Assembly (NCBI GenBank): GCA_030147525.1
Contig: JASBVF010000012.1
Span: 1 to 64,000 of the forward strand
Source of the DNA: Bacteroidota bacterium
GTDB taxonomy: Bacteria; Bacteroidota; Bacteroidia; Chitinophagales; Saprospiraceae
Direction: 5' to 3'
Length of the DNA: 64,000 bases
Shown: piece after piece, positions 36,955 through 47,000 of the stretch
Numbering within the stretch: position 1 is the stretch's first letter
How the letters are laid out: each line of letters starts with the position of its first letter
Notes under the pieces: model-generated
Databases searched by the model: none
What the model saw: the letters and a program-made list of their open reading frames with translations, nothing else
What the model was told of the DNA's origin: nothing
Translations under genes and position numbers: made by a program

Positions 36955-37857
36955 ATGAAGCAGATTTTTTTATTTTTTATTACGGCAACGATTGTACTCT
37001 CAGCCTGTGGCGGCGGTGAGCAAATGACTCCGAATGGCTACAAGTTGGTCAATCACACCAACAACAGCGGCACCAGGCCGCAAATCGGCGAATATGCCTA
37101 TGTTCACGTTTATGTGTTCCAGGATGACAGCCTCGTCAACACCTCCAGAGATTACGGCAGAGCAATTCCGGTAGCAGTACCAGACTTTTCCACCATGACC
37201 GAAGAGGAAAAAGGCCCAGGTAAATCAAACCCGATCGCTGACGCTATCGGCATGATGTCCCCCGGCGACAGTGTGAGCGTTTTCATCCCTATCGATGAAA
37301 AAATGCGTGAAATGCCGCAGCTGAAAGATGCCAAGAAACTGGTTTACGACATCGTTCTGGAAGAAATCAAAACCCAGGAACAATACCAGGAAGCTCAGGC
37401 GGCCGAACGTGCAGTCGCCATGGAAAAGCAGCAAGCCATCAAAGAACGGGAGCCTGAAGTAGCCGCTCAAATGACGGATATCGCTGCTAAGTACAAAGCC
37501 GGACAACTGAACGATCAGCTCAAAACCACTGAAAGCGGCCTGAAATACCTCATTCTGGAGGAAGGAACCGGCGCTCAGGCTGAACCCGGAAAGAGGGTTG
37601 AGGTTTTATACTACGGCGTACTGCCCAACGGTGAAATGTTTGACAACTCCTTCATGCGTGGCGCCACATTCCCGTTCACACTCGGCGTAGGCCAGGTGAT
37701 TCCGGGTTGGGACGAAGGTATTGCACTGCTGAAGGAAGGCTCAAAAGGCGTACTTTTCATTCCTTCAGAATTGGGATACGGAGCTTCCGGCAGCGGTAAA
37801 ATTCCACCGAACTCTGAACTGTTGTTTTACGTTGAATTGCAGAAAGTAGCGAAGTAA
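36955..37857 (+). CDS. FKBP-type peptidyl-prolyl isomerase lipoprotein
   Basis: The 300-residue product has a lipobox (LSAC, Cys near residue 17). A degenerate FKBP-like first half follows (about 25-140), then a charged helical linker (about 140-190). The C-terminal FKBP domain (about 195-300) has the usual VEVLYYGVLPNGEMFDNS, QVIPGWDEGIALLKEGSKG and FIPSELGYGASGSGKIPPNS motifs. It should speed cis/trans isomerisation of X-Pro bonds in envelope proteins and may act as a chaperone, as FkpA does. The ATG at 36955 starts the signal peptide; the frame opens at a TTG further upstream. Confidence 0.92.
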   Translation: MKQIFLFFITATIVLSACGGGEQMTPNGYKLVNHTNNSGTRPQIGEYAYVHVYVFQDDSLVNTSRDYGRAIPVAVPDFSTMTEEEKGPGKSNPIADAIGMMSPGDSVSVFIPIDEKMREMPQLKDAKKLVYDIVLEEIKTQEQYQEAQAAERAVAMEKQQAIKEREPEVAAQMTDIAAKYKAGQLNDQLKTTESGLKYLILEEGTGAQAEPGKRVEVLYYGVLPNGEMFDNSFMRGATFPFTLGVGQVIPGWDEGIALLKEGSKGVLFIPSELGYGASGSGKIPPNSELLFYVELQKVAK

Positions 37858-37867
37858 AATGTCAGAT

Positions 37868-37929
37868 GGATGAATTGTTTGATGCCTGGATTATTTCAAA
37901 TACAAATCCAGGCATCAGACAAATCAACC
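37868..37929 (+). terminator. 25-bp stem hairpin after the FKBP gene
   Basis: GGATGAATTGTTTGATGCCT at 37868 opens an arm that pairs over 25 bp with 37905-37929, with three mismatches; the inner 13 bp (TGATGCCTGGATT type) pair well. No T-tail follows, so it may attenuate rather than stop transcription into prfB. Confidence 0.65.
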
Positions 37930-37969
37930 AAACAGTAATCAAAAACAATTAAACAATAACCAAAATATT

Positions 37970-39065
37970 ATGACCAGCGAACAACTGATGACGTTGAAAG
38001 AGCGCCTGGCTTTGTTAAGGAGGTATCTTTGACGTCTCTAAACGATTGATCGAAATTGAAGAAAAGGAGCAACTGACCGGCGACCCCAACTTCTGGGATG
38101 ACCCGACCAAAGCTCAAAGTATCCTGAAGACCATCAAATCCAATAAAAAGTGGGTTGAGCAATATACCACGGTCGAAACAGCCGTGGGCGATGCTGAAGT
38201 CTTGCTGGAATTCCAAAAGGCCGGAGAAGCTTCCGAGGAAGAAGTGGACGCACAATACGAGAAAGCCCTCGAAATGACGGACGACCTCGAATTCCGCTCC
38301 ACGCTCAACCAACCGGAAGACGAACTGGGCGCTGTCATTGAAATCAATGCAGGCGCCGGTGGCACGGAAGCCTGCGATTGGGCCTCAATGATCTCCCGCA
38401 TGTATGTTATGTGGGCTGAAAAAAATGACTACAAGGCTACCCAGCTTTGGATGACGCCTGGCGACACAGCCGGCGTAAAATCCGTAGGGCTTGAAATCGA
38501 CGGCGACTATGCTTTCGGTATGTTGAAAGGTGAAAACGGCGTTCACCGCCTCGTGCGGGTCAGCCCTTTCAACTCGCAGGGTAAGCGGATGACTTCCTTT
38601 GCATCCGTTTTCGTTCACCCGATGGTGGACGAACGGATCGAGGTGGAAATCAACCCCGCTGATCTTGATTGGGATACTTTCCGCTCCAGCGGTGCGGGCG
38701 GCCAGCACGTAAACAAAACGGAAAGTGCCGTTCGGGTACGACACCTGCCCAGCGGTATTGTCGTGGAATGTCAGCAGGAACGATCACAAATCCAGAACCG
38801 GGAAAAAGCATTGCAAATGCTGAAATCCAGGCTCTACGAGCAGGAGCTGGAAAAACAAAAAGCTGAAAAGGAAAAAATCGAGGCAGGTAAAATGAAGAAC
38901 GAGTGGGGCAGCCAGATCCGTAGCTACGTCCTCGACGACCGGCGGGTGAAAGACCACCGTACCGGCTTCCAGACTTCTCAAACCGATGCCGTTCTCGACG
39001 GCGACCTCGAAGGTTTTCTGAAGGCTTTCCTGATGAATAAAACGGAAGTTTCCGAAGCAGATTAA
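37970..39065 (+). CDS. prfB: Peptide chain release factor 2 with programmed +1 frameshift
   Basis: RF2 ends translation at UGA and UAA. A 20-codon first frame (37970-38029) stops at TGA 38030-38032. The main frame resumes at 38031 after skipping T38030, giving a 364-residue protein (join 37970-38029, 38031-39065). The slip site carries AGGAGG (38018-38023), 3 nt, then CTT-TGA-C, the classic RF2 arrangement. Downstream, the catalytic GGQ motif is in SSGAGGQHVNKTESAVR, the stop-codon-reading SPF motif is in VRVSPFNSQGKR, and EINAGAGGTEACDWA is conserved. It is therefore an intact, autoregulated gene. Confidence 0.97.
38018..38033 (+). promoter_or_regulatory. Programmed frameshift signal of prfB
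   Basis: AGGAGG-TAT-CTT-TGA-C places a Shine-Dalgarno-like AGGAGG three nt before the slippery CTT and the in-frame UGA. It is notable here because Bacteroidota rarely use Shine-Dalgarno pairing for initiation but keep this internal one. Confidence 0.95.
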
Positions 39066-39074
39066 ATCAAACGG

Positions 39075-39105
39075 TTGACGGGGTGACTTTCTGTCACCCC
39101 GTCAA
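39075..39105 (+). terminator. Terminator hairpin of prfB
   Basis: TTGACGGGGTGAC (39075-39087) pairs perfectly with GTCACCCCGTCAA (39093-39105) around a TTTCT loop. It lies 10 bp after the stop and has no strong T-run. Confidence 0.85.
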
Positions 39106-39186
39106 AATTTCAGCCAGACCCTGAACGGTTTTTTCAGCATTTTTTCTCACCTTTAGGCAGCAACTTTCATCACAAATATTTACAAA

Positions 39187-40077
39187 ATGAAAAACTACTG
39201 CCTGAACTTCCCTACGCTGTTCGCTTCCCTTTTTGTCTTTTTTTTGTTTCAAACCGGATGTAAAACACCACCGTCAACCGGTAACGATGCATCAAAAGAA
39301 GAATGGACCTCACTCTTCAACGGCCAAAACCTCGACGGTTGGGACGTAAAAATATCCGGTTACGACCTCAACGACAATTACGAAAACACCTTCGTTGTGG
39401 AGGACAGTATGATAAAGGTGAAATACGATGGGTATGAGGAATTCGGCAATCGATTCGGCCATTTGTTTTACAAAGAACCGTTTTCTTATTACCGCCTTCA
39501 ACTGGACTACCGCTTCGTGGGTGAACAATGTCCCGGCGGTGAAGGCTGGGCGCTGCGAAACAGTGGCGCCATGCTGCACGGCCAGTCTGCTGCCACGATG
39601 GCCAAAGACCAGGATTTCCCCATTTCCATCGAAGCACAATTCCTCGGCGGCGACGGCGAAAACGAGCGCCATACGCTCAACCTCTGCACACCCGGTACGC
39701 ACGTTGTAATGAACGGAGAACTGGAGGAAACACATTGCATTGAATCCAGATCAAAGACTTACCACGGTGAACAATGGGTAACAGCGGAGTTCCTGGTGTT
39801 GGGCGATTCATTGATTCAGCATATTCTCAATGGTGAAGTCGTTTTGGAATATACCAAACCGCAAATTGGCGGCGGCACGGTAAATAACTTTGACCCTGCG
39901 GTCAAAACAGACGGGAAGGCGCTGACGGAAGGTTCAATTTCGTTGCAAAGTGAGAGTCACCCCGTTCACTTTCGCAATATCAAGCTCCTCAATCTGGAAG
40001 GATGCACAGATCCAAAAGCGAAGAATTACAAGTCCTATTTTGTAAAATCTAAAAACAGTCTTTGTCTGTACGACTGA
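39187..40077 (+). CDS. DUF1080 (3-keto-disaccharide hydrolase-like) lipoprotein
   Basis: The 296-residue product has a lipoprotein signal peptide (lipobox QTGC, Cys near residue 25). A DUF1080 concanavalin-like sandwich follows, starting EEWTSLFNGQNLDGWDVKI (near residue 38) and ending HPVHFRNIKLLNLEG (near 258), the usual strand pair of the family. Family members cleave 3-keto-glycosides or bind carbohydrate at the cell surface. A Cys-containing tail (CTDPKAKNYKSYFVKS) resembles short tails seen on other Bacteroidota secreted proteins. It is monocistronic between two terminators. Confidence 0.88.
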   Translation: MKNYCLNFPTLFASLFVFFLFQTGCKTPPSTGNDASKEEWTSLFNGQNLDGWDVKISGYDLNDNYENTFVVEDSMIKVKYDGYEEFGNRFGHLFYKEPFSYYRLQLDYRFVGEQCPGGEGWALRNSGAMLHGQSAATMAKDQDFPISIEAQFLGGDGENERHTLNLCTPGTHVVMNGELEETHCIESRSKTYHGEQWVTAEFLVLGDSLIQHILNGEVVLEYTKPQIGGGTVNNFDPAVKTDGKALTEGSISLQSESHPVHFRNIKLLNLEGCTDPKAKNYKSYFVKSKNSLCLYD

Positions 40078-40098
40078 GATTTGTCTTAAAAAAGAAAT

Positions 40099-40135
40099 GG
40101 GCTGAATCGTTTGATTGAATGATTCAGCCCGTTTT
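40099..40135. terminator. Bidirectional terminator between the DUF1080 gene and lysC
   Basis: GGGCTGAATC (40099-40108) pairs with GATTCAGCCC (40121-40130), with a GTTTT run after it and an A-rich stretch before it. It lies between convergent genes. Confidence 0.82.
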
Positions 40136-40139
40136 AATT

Positions 40140-41444
40140 TTACGCCTTCCGTTTCATGGTAGGCACTTCTTTCGCCACCATCTGAACGGTATTTTTAGTT
40201 CGCTCTTCCACCATGATAATTTTACCCTGGCGGAGCATTTCCAGCGTCTGTGGTGTGTAATGCCGGACCGTGATCAGTTCCAGCCCCTCGCTGTCGATGA
40301 GGACTTTGAAATCCTTATCGATGTCCTGCGCAAACTGCCTGACTTTATCATCCAAACTGTTGTTGTTCACACATACGGCAAAGCTAATGGCAGTGTTTTG
40401 CATCAAATTCACCTGAAGGCGGTACTCAGCGATTTTATTGAACAGAAAACTCATGTGGTGCTCCGCAACGAAAGAAAAGTCACGGGTGGAAATATTCATC
40501 AATGCCTGATTTTTTTCCACGGCAACCATTGGCGGGTAGAGATCATCCACATCCGGCCCGATGAAAGTACCCTCTCCTTCCGGATTAATAAATGACTTCA
40601 CATAAAGCGGGATGCTCTTGTTTTGCAACGGTTTGATCGTCTTCGGGTGAATCACTTTAGCGCCGTAGTAAGTCATCTCGATCGCTTCCCGGTAGCTTAG
40701 CCGGTCGAGCTTCGTCACGTTTTCGAAGATGCGCGGGTCTCCGGTCAATACACCCGGTACATCTTTCCAGATCGTCATACTCTCGCCGTCGAGGCAAAAT
40801 GAAAAAATGGCAGCCGTATAATCCGAGCCTTCACGACCGAGCGTTGTAGTGAAATTTTCAGTCGTGCTACCGATGAAACCCTGGGTAAGTACGAAGCCCC
40901 CCTTATCGAGCAGAGGCTGAGCAATCGACCTTGCGTTTTCTATCGTTTGCTCCCATTGCACCCAACCTTCCCGGTAAATATCGTCCGTCAGGATGATATC
41001 CCGTGCATCCAGCCAGTGAGTGGGTAGTCCCTGACGAGTAAGGTAAGCGGCGACAATTCTCGTCGAAACCAACTCCCCTGCCGACACGATCTGGTCATAC
41101 ATGAAATCATAATTCTCATGCGGCTCTTCATCCAGTACCCACTCGACAGCCACGAAAGTGTCATTCACCTCATCGTAAACAGGATCGCCTTTTTCAAACA
41201 GCTCATCCATAATTTGATAGTGAGCTGCCTTCAAATCTTCCAGCAGCTTCGGGCCTTCTCCGGTTTTGTTAGAATGGGCATTGACGATCCGTTCCAGCGC
41301 ATCTGTCGTTTTTCCCATTGCAGAGACGACGATGACCAGCGGATCACCCTGGTATGATCTTAAAATTTGAGTTACATTTTTTACACCGGCGGCATCTTTA
41401 ACAGAGGCGCCACCGAATTTGAAAACTTTCAGTTTCTTTTTCAT
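40140..41444 (-). CDS. lysC: Aspartate kinase (monofunctional)
   Basis: This enzyme phosphorylates aspartate, the first step toward lysine, threonine and methionine. The 434-residue product starts with the kinase motif VFKFGGASVKDA (near residue 6). VIVVSAMGKTTDALE follows near 37, then FTTLGREGSDYTAAI near 212 and the MTYYGAKVIHPKTIKP stretch near 260. Tandem ACT-type regulatory segments (STRDFSFVAEHH, then VNNNSLDDKV) occupy the C-terminal third, so feedback control by an amino acid is expected. No homoserine dehydrogenase is fused. It is cytoplasmic and monocistronic. Confidence 0.95.
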   Translation of the reverse strand: MKKKLKVFKFGGASVKDAAGVKNVTQILRSYQGDPLVIVVSAMGKTTDALERIVNAHSNKTGEGPKLLEDLKAAHYQIMDELFEKGDPVYDEVNDTFVAVEWVLDEEPHENYDFMYDQIVSAGELVSTRIVAAYLTRQGLPTHWLDARDIILTDDIYREGWVQWEQTIENARSIAQPLLDKGGFVLTQGFIGSTTENFTTTLGREGSDYTAAIFSFCLDGESMTIWKDVPGVLTGDPRIFENVTKLDRLSYREAIEMTYYGAKVIHPKTIKPLQNKSIPLYVKSFINPEGEGTFIGPDVDDLYPPMVAVEKNQALMNISTRDFSFVAEHHMSFLFNKIAEYRLQVNLMQNTAISFAVCVNNNSLDDKVRQFAQDIDKDFKVLIDSEGLELITVRHYTPQTLEMLRQGKIIMVEERTKNTVQMVAKEVPTMKRKA

Positions 41445-41551
41445 GCTTAAAGAGGATTGTGAAAAACGGCGGCAAAGATAAGTGTTAGAAGGTAAGGAGG
41501 TTACAATCGGAGTTCGTATTCTGTGGTAGTAGTTAAAAAGTGCCGTTTTTC

Positions 41552-41610
41552 AAAAAAAAATAGCCCTGCCCGACAGGCTTTTGCGGAAAAAACCTTTTGA
41601 GCAGGGCTAT
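41552..41610 (-). terminator. Intrinsic terminator of rpsU
   Basis: ATAGCCCTGC (41560-41569) and GCAGGGCTAT (41601-41610) pair around a 31-nt loop. On the minus strand a nine-residue T-run follows the stem. It lies downstream of rpsU. Confidence 0.83.
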
Positions 41611-41640
41611 CTTTAACAATAACCTTTCGTAGAAAAATGG

Positions 41641-41832
41641 TTACTCCATCTCCCTTCTTCGTTTTTCTTTGTAAACGGCTGCCAGCTTTTCATGGCGCTT
41701 TACAACTGATTTCTTTTTGAAATCTTTTCTGTTACGTAATTCCTTCAGCAAGCCTGTGCTGATGAATTTACGCTTGTAACGGCGAAGGGCTCTGTCGATG
41801 GTTTCTCCATTTTTAACTTCTACAATAAGCAT
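41641..41832 (-). CDS. rpsU: 30S ribosomal protein S21
   Basis: The 63-residue, strongly basic protein matches bS21: MLIVEVKNGETIDRALRRYK, then the arginine-rich KRRREME end. bS21 sits near the 3' end of 16S rRNA and helps mRNA binding. The open frame extends to 41892, but the ATG at 41832 gives the normal S21 length and start. It lies 87 bp downstream of rpoD on the same strand and before a terminator, so the two genes may form one unit (rpoD first, rpsU second). Confidence 0.95.
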   Translation of the reverse strand: MLIVEVKNGETIDRALRRYKRKFISTGLLKELRNRKDFKKKSVVKRHEKLAAVYKEKRRREME

Positions 41833-41919
41833 GAATAAATCTGATTTTATGAATGATTTTAGTGCGGGAGAATAACTGAGTTTTGGAAACACAGACCGCC
41901 TCCCGGAAAAATTTGTCTA

Positions 41920-42786
41920 TTAATTAAGACTGAAATGAATGTCGTGGCGCTTGATTTTAGCCTGGAGTTTCTTCAAACCCTTGTACTTGATTTGACGAAC
42001 CCGCTCCTTGCCAACGCCCAGCAACTCGCTGATTTCATCAAGACCGAATGTGCGCTCCTGCCCTATGCCATAGTACATGGAAAGTACCTGCGCTTCGTTA
42101 GGTTGCAGGCCATTGAGCAGCATTTGAATTTCCTTTTGGAGGGATTCACGTTGTACGACCTTGGTGTCCGGCTTCGGAATGGCATCGTCTTCGATGAAAT
42201 AAGTCAGGTCAGTGTCTTCTCCTTCCTGAAGCGGAGCATCGAGCGAACTGCAGCGACTGTTGGTTTCCAGACATTTTTCCACTGCATCGTGGGTCATTTC
42301 GAGTTTAGTCGCAATTTCTTCGATTGTTGGCTCACGCTCTAATCTTTGCATCAGGTCATCCCGTGTCCGGAGCACCTTCATCAAATTGGACTGATGATTG
42401 AAAGGAACTCTGATTTTGCGGGATTTTTCGCCGATAGCCTGAAGGATGCTCTGGCGAATCCACCAAACGGCGTATGAGATAAATTTGAAACCTTTTGTTT
42501 CATCGAAACGCTCGGCAGCTTTAAGCAAACCAAGGTTTCCTTCGTTAATCAAATCACCCAGCGTCAGTCCGCAATGCTGGTATTGTTTTGCCACGGAGAT
42601 AACGAATTTAAGGTTGCAATTAACAATTTGCTGAAAGGCGTCCTGATCGCCTTCCTTGAATTTTCTAAACAACGAAACCTCCTGTTCCGGCGTGAGCACA
42701 TCGTAACGGGAGACTTCAGTCATGTACTTTTCAAGCGATTTGGCGTCCCGCCTGGTAATGGATTGACTTATGACTAATGCCCTCAT
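41920..42786 (-). CDS. rpoD: Primary RNA polymerase sigma factor
   Basis: The 288-residue protein is the short sigma-70 of Bacteroidota, which lacks the long region 1.1 and non-conserved insert of E. coli RpoD. It has region 1.2 (DAKSLEKYMTEVSRYDVLTP), region 2 with the -10 reading helix (DETKGFKFISYAVWWIRQSI), region 3 and region 4 with the -35 helix-turn-helix (FGLDEISELLGVGKERVRQI). This factor would read the TAnnTTTG boxes noted in this window. The first ATG at 42786 is a normal start. Confidence 0.96.
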   Translation of the reverse strand: MRALVISQSITRRDAKSLEKYMTEVSRYDVLTPEQEVSLFRKFKEGDQDAFQQIVNCNLKFVISVAKQYQHCGLTLGDLINEGNLGLLKAAERFDETKGFKFISYAVWWIRQSILQAIGEKSRKIRVPFNHQSNLMKVLRTRDDLMQRLEREPTIEEIATKLEMTHDAVEKCLETNSRCSSLDAPLQEGEDTDLTYFIEDDAIPKPDTKVVQRESLQKEIQMLLNGLQPNEAQVLSMYYGIGQERTFGLDEISELLGVGKERVRQIKYKGLKKLQAKIKRHDIHFSLN

Positions 42787-42914
42787 TTATTCAAAAAAGT
42801 TTTAGATCTTCCATAGCGGAAGAATGGTGAAATTCAGTTTTTTGGTTGATCAAGTTTGTTTTCCTGTGGATGCAACTTGTGTGGTATTCAGTGATAAAAT
42901 GTGACTGCTAAGGA

Positions 42915-43265
42915 TTAAATTGCCGAGATCACAGCATTCAGATGGTGATCTTTGACAATATCTTCTGCGAAACGCTTATGGCCTCTGGGCGCAAGCAAAA
43001 AAAGCGTTCCTCCTTTGCGGGCCGCTAATGTACTTAAAAGTTTCCATTTTGAGACCTTACGGTTCATATTCTCTGTTTTTACAGCGATTTCGATGTAGCT
43101 TTTGCCTCCTGTTCTCAGCCCTGTAATGTCCGGAATGTAGGGAGCATCCTCTCCTGGTTTGGAAAATTGGGCCGGAGTTTCGTATTCCTCTACATTGGCT
43201 TTTATGTTGGAAAACCCTCGTTTTTTAGCCCAATCAATTGCTTTTTCAAAATAGCTTTCAGTCAT
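42915..43265 (-). CDS. Small protein with a possible PD-(D/E)XK nuclease fold
   Basis: The 116-residue product has no signal peptide. A PDITGLRTGGKSYIEIAVKT segment (near residue 45) resembles the metal-binding core of PD-(D/E)XK nucleases, with Asp, then Glu, then Lys a little further on. The following LAARKGGTLFLLAPRG could be the next strand. A helix at the start (YFEKAIDWAKKRGFSNI) also suits such folds. The match is by pattern only; it may be a nuclease, a nucleic-acid-binding relative or something else. It lies 128 bp upstream of rpoD on the same strand. Confidence 0.55.
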   Translation of the reverse strand: MTESYFEKAIDWAKKRGFSNIKANVEEYETPAQFSKPGEDAPYIPDITGLRTGGKSYIEIAVKTENMNRKVSKWKLLSTLAARKGGTLFLLAPRGHKRFAEDIVKDHHLNAVISAI

Positions 43266-44049
43266 GATAAAATATTTAAACAGTTAACAAAAAACAGGGT
43301 GATCTAATCAATTATATCCTTTGCAAGAGAGTAAACAATTTGTTTTCGCCCTTGGATGAAATATCAACTAAAAAAAGTTCATTAAACTGGAAATCAACAC
43401 AAAAAGAGTTGTAGAAAATTTGCGGCCTTTACAATTCACACCTGTAAGAAAACGGTTTTCAAACAAGATAGTTCAATTTTGTCTGATTCTTAAATATTTT
43501 AAGTGTTTTTTTCTAAACATTTTATCAACGATAAAATTGCCTGGTGAATTTGATCCACTACCATTATTTCATGATTTTCATTCATCGCATCGGCGTTACC
43601 TGATTGTTAGGATTTCATTTCCTTACTTTGGTACAATTCTTGGCCTTCACTTAGCATCAACTCCCTTCCTCCCACTGATTTTTCATCACTTTTTTGAATT
43701 TTCCTACCCTCTCAAGGGTAAGCGATATTGTCAAAAATAACCTGACCTGTTTCACAAAAACCTGAACAGTATGAAGCACTTAAACACTTTTCGGGCATCG
43801 TTTTCCAGGCCCGCTCAACCACGTCCTGTACCCGCCTCAATACTCCATCCACCATAGCTTTTTTGGAAAACTTTCAGCCAGGGCATGGCTCCCGGCATGC
43901 CCAACTTTAATCCTTTTTTCATTGAAAATCAAATATTTAGAACTATTATCAGATTAGGGCGCTGTCAGTGTCCCGAAAATCAACCAAGATAAAAAACAAC
44001 AGCCTTACAAAAACGGAATTCACGAACTCACTCCCCTTTGCCGCTGCCC
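43266..44049. other. Long intergenic leader region of the giant gene
   Basis: About 780 bp carry no gene I can support. The 106-codon frame at 43420-43740 is low in complexity and lacks family resemblance. A 7-bp hairpin (GGGCATG at 43881-43887 with CATGCCC at 43896-43902) and an ATG-led frame of under 30 codons at 43771 are the only features noted. The length suggests a regulated leader or a remnant of decayed sequence. Confidence 0.4.
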
Positions 44050-47000
44050 ATGGTCTTCAAAAAGACTGCAAATATTGCTTTTACAGGAATGTTATTTTTT
44101 CTGCTTTGCCTGCCTCAGGCAAAGGCTGAAAGTCCGTTCGACAATCAACACTTTGCTACAAAAATTTACGCTGACCTGCAGGCTGTTGTTTTCACAGGTT
44201 TGGAGCAGGCTATGGCATTCTCCATGCCTCCGCCCTGTATTATTTTAATTAATCCGGGTTTTGATTCCAACCTATCTCAATGGACAAAGTTTAATGGTCC
44301 GACCGGAACCACCGACTCTTACGCCGGAACTCACGGCGCCTTACTAAATAATTTTTACACTACGCTTTCACAAGCTAATACCGGAATTGTTCCCGGAAGG
44401 GTGTACACGCTAAGTGCCTATGGTAAAACAACCGAAAGCCCTTCCGCAAGGTTAATCATAAACTTCAAAGATGCCTCCAACAACCAGTTAAGTCAGGCTT
44501 TTGTCGACATTAGCGCTTTGAACTATACACAGTATTACATCAGCGCAACGGCTCCTTCCAATGCAGTTACCATTGAAGTTATCGCTTCAAAATTTGGAAT
44601 CGGCACCCTCAAAGTTGATGAACTTTGTCTGGAAGAAACCATTCCCATCGTCGGACAATGCATCCTTACTCACAATGCAGGTTTCGAAAATGGAATGACA
44701 AACTGGACTATTTCCGGAGGCACGGTCACCAATTCCGCCGAATCCCACTCCGGTGCTTCAGGTGCTGAAATTATCAGCAACGGAGCCAATGTTTACCAAA
44801 ACCTTGGTATACTCAGCGGTGAGACCTACGAACTGTCAGCCTGGGCCAAGGTTTCCACAACTGCACCATCTTACGCCGAGCTGTTTATCAAATGGCTGGA
44901 CGTAAACGAAAACCTGATCCACAGCGTCGTTCAACCTGTAATTCCCAATACCACCGGCTACACGAAGTTTTCACTGAAGGGAAAAGCTCCTGCCAATGCC
45001 GTTTACGCTCAAATTGGCGGGTACAAAACGGGAGGCACTAACCAGGTTTTTTACGTTGATGATTTTTGCTTCAGCAAAACGAATACGCTGGGTGGAAATA
45101 ACTGGAATCAGACCTGCGGCTGTTCAGAAAACCTGCTGCCCAACGGTCATTTTGAAGAGGCATACACTTCATCTTTCCCCTACGCTGTCGAAGGAATACC
45201 TGCTGCAGCCATTTCAAACGGAAACACTGCCACTGTCAAACCTTGGTCAACAAGCACTGCCGGTTATTCTTTCTACCTCAATGATAACTCCGGTGCCGTC
45301 AACAACCCGGAAGGCAACCGGTTCGTCCTGTTGCCCAACAATGGGGATAAATGGAGCCTGAATACCCATTTTTCTGACAACCTGAAACTCGTTGACGGTG
45401 AAACTTACAATTTATGTTTCCATGCAGCAGCATGGAATACATCGCTTGATTTCAACGGACTTCCCGACGGCGGGACAGAAACACAGCTGCCTGGCGTAGT
45501 CAAACTCGGTTTGACTTTTCAAAGCGGGTACCAGGATGTCGCCGCTGTTTCACTCCCTGCAAACGAAACTTTCAGCAACCTCCACTGGGTCAGGCACACC
45601 CTTACTTTCACTTACAGTGCAATCGACCCGATTGTAAATTTAATATTTGAGAACAACCGGGCGAATGCAGGTATCCTGATTGATGCTGTGTCTCTTTCCA
45701 AAGTCAGTTGCCCGGCTGAAATAGCCTGTGGGCCAGGTGGCATCACTTTTGAGCGTTGGACCGGCATTTCCGGGAGCAACATTCTCGACCTGATAACCAA
45801 TCCCAACTTTCCGAACAACTACGCAGAAACAGGTATACTTACCTCTTTCCAGGGGGCTCTCAATTACTCATCCAGCTATGGTACGAGGGTGTATGGTTAT
45901 CTTATCCCATCGCAAACAGGTAATTACAGCTTTAACGTCACTTCCGATGACAACGCCCGGCTTTACCTGAGTCCAGATCAGAGTTTTGCTAACAAATCCA
46001 TCATCGCCAGCGTGCCCGGATGGACGAACCCAACCGAGCACACTAAATTTCCGGAGCAGACTTCAACTAACATCTCGCTGCTGGCCGGCCAGAAATACTA
46101 CATAGAACTCGTTCACAAAGAAGGAGGCGGCAGCGACCATTTTCAGGTTTACTGGAAAACACCATCCTCCGGCACCTGGACCATCATTCCGGGGGCTAAC
46201 CTGTCGCCGGTTTGCTACGCAGAAGACTGTGCAAATGGCAAAGACGACGACTTTGACGGACTGACAGATTGTGCCGACCCTGATTGTGGCTCCGGCGTCA
46301 ACATTTCCTACATCGTCACTGACGAGAACTGTGGAACAGGCGGTGGGGCCATCGATCTGACTGTAACCGGTGCCAGCCTGCCGGTTGCATATCATTGGTC
46401 CGATATGGCGCCGGATGCGTGGTGGACTTTTGATGGCAGTACCGACGATTATTCCGGCGGAGTCAACCACAACAACGGAATCGCCGGCAACATTATCTAC
46501 GTCAATGATGCCGTGCAGGGGCGGACTTCAGCCTACTTTGACGGAAACACCTACATCCGGTACAGCGTGGACAATGGTTTCATGGAAAAAGCTTTTTCTG
46601 CCTTGACTGTATCCATGTGGGTGAAACCAGACAATCTCAACAGCCTGCAAACTCTTTTTGACGAAGGTGGCTCCACCGGAGGAAAGGGCCTAGCCATTCG
46701 TTTAACCAACAATTTACTGGTTGCAAGGGTGAAAGAAGGCGGATCTACCGCCACCAGCGACACCCATATTTTCCCGAATGACGGACAGTGGCACCATGTG
46801 GCGGCAGTTTTTGACAACGGTCTTTTTACCGTTTTTCTGGATGGCGTGCCGGGGCCGGTGATCAATGCCGGTTTTACGACCATCAAAAACCATGGCAATA
46901 ACGGCGGAATAGGCGCTTCTATCGGTGGCTCCGTGCTCAACAGTAGCGGCACCATTTATAAAGGCAAGATGGATGACGTCCGCTATTTTTATGAAAAAGC

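Noticed and set aside
37970-38045. prfB as a pseudogene because of an early in-frame TGA
   Set aside because: The TGA lies in the standard programmed frameshift context with AGGAGG and CTT-TGA-C, so the gene is intact.
43420-43740. 106-codon frame in the gap before the giant gene
   Set aside because: Low-complexity, Phe/Leu-rich product with no homology signal; treated as non-coding.
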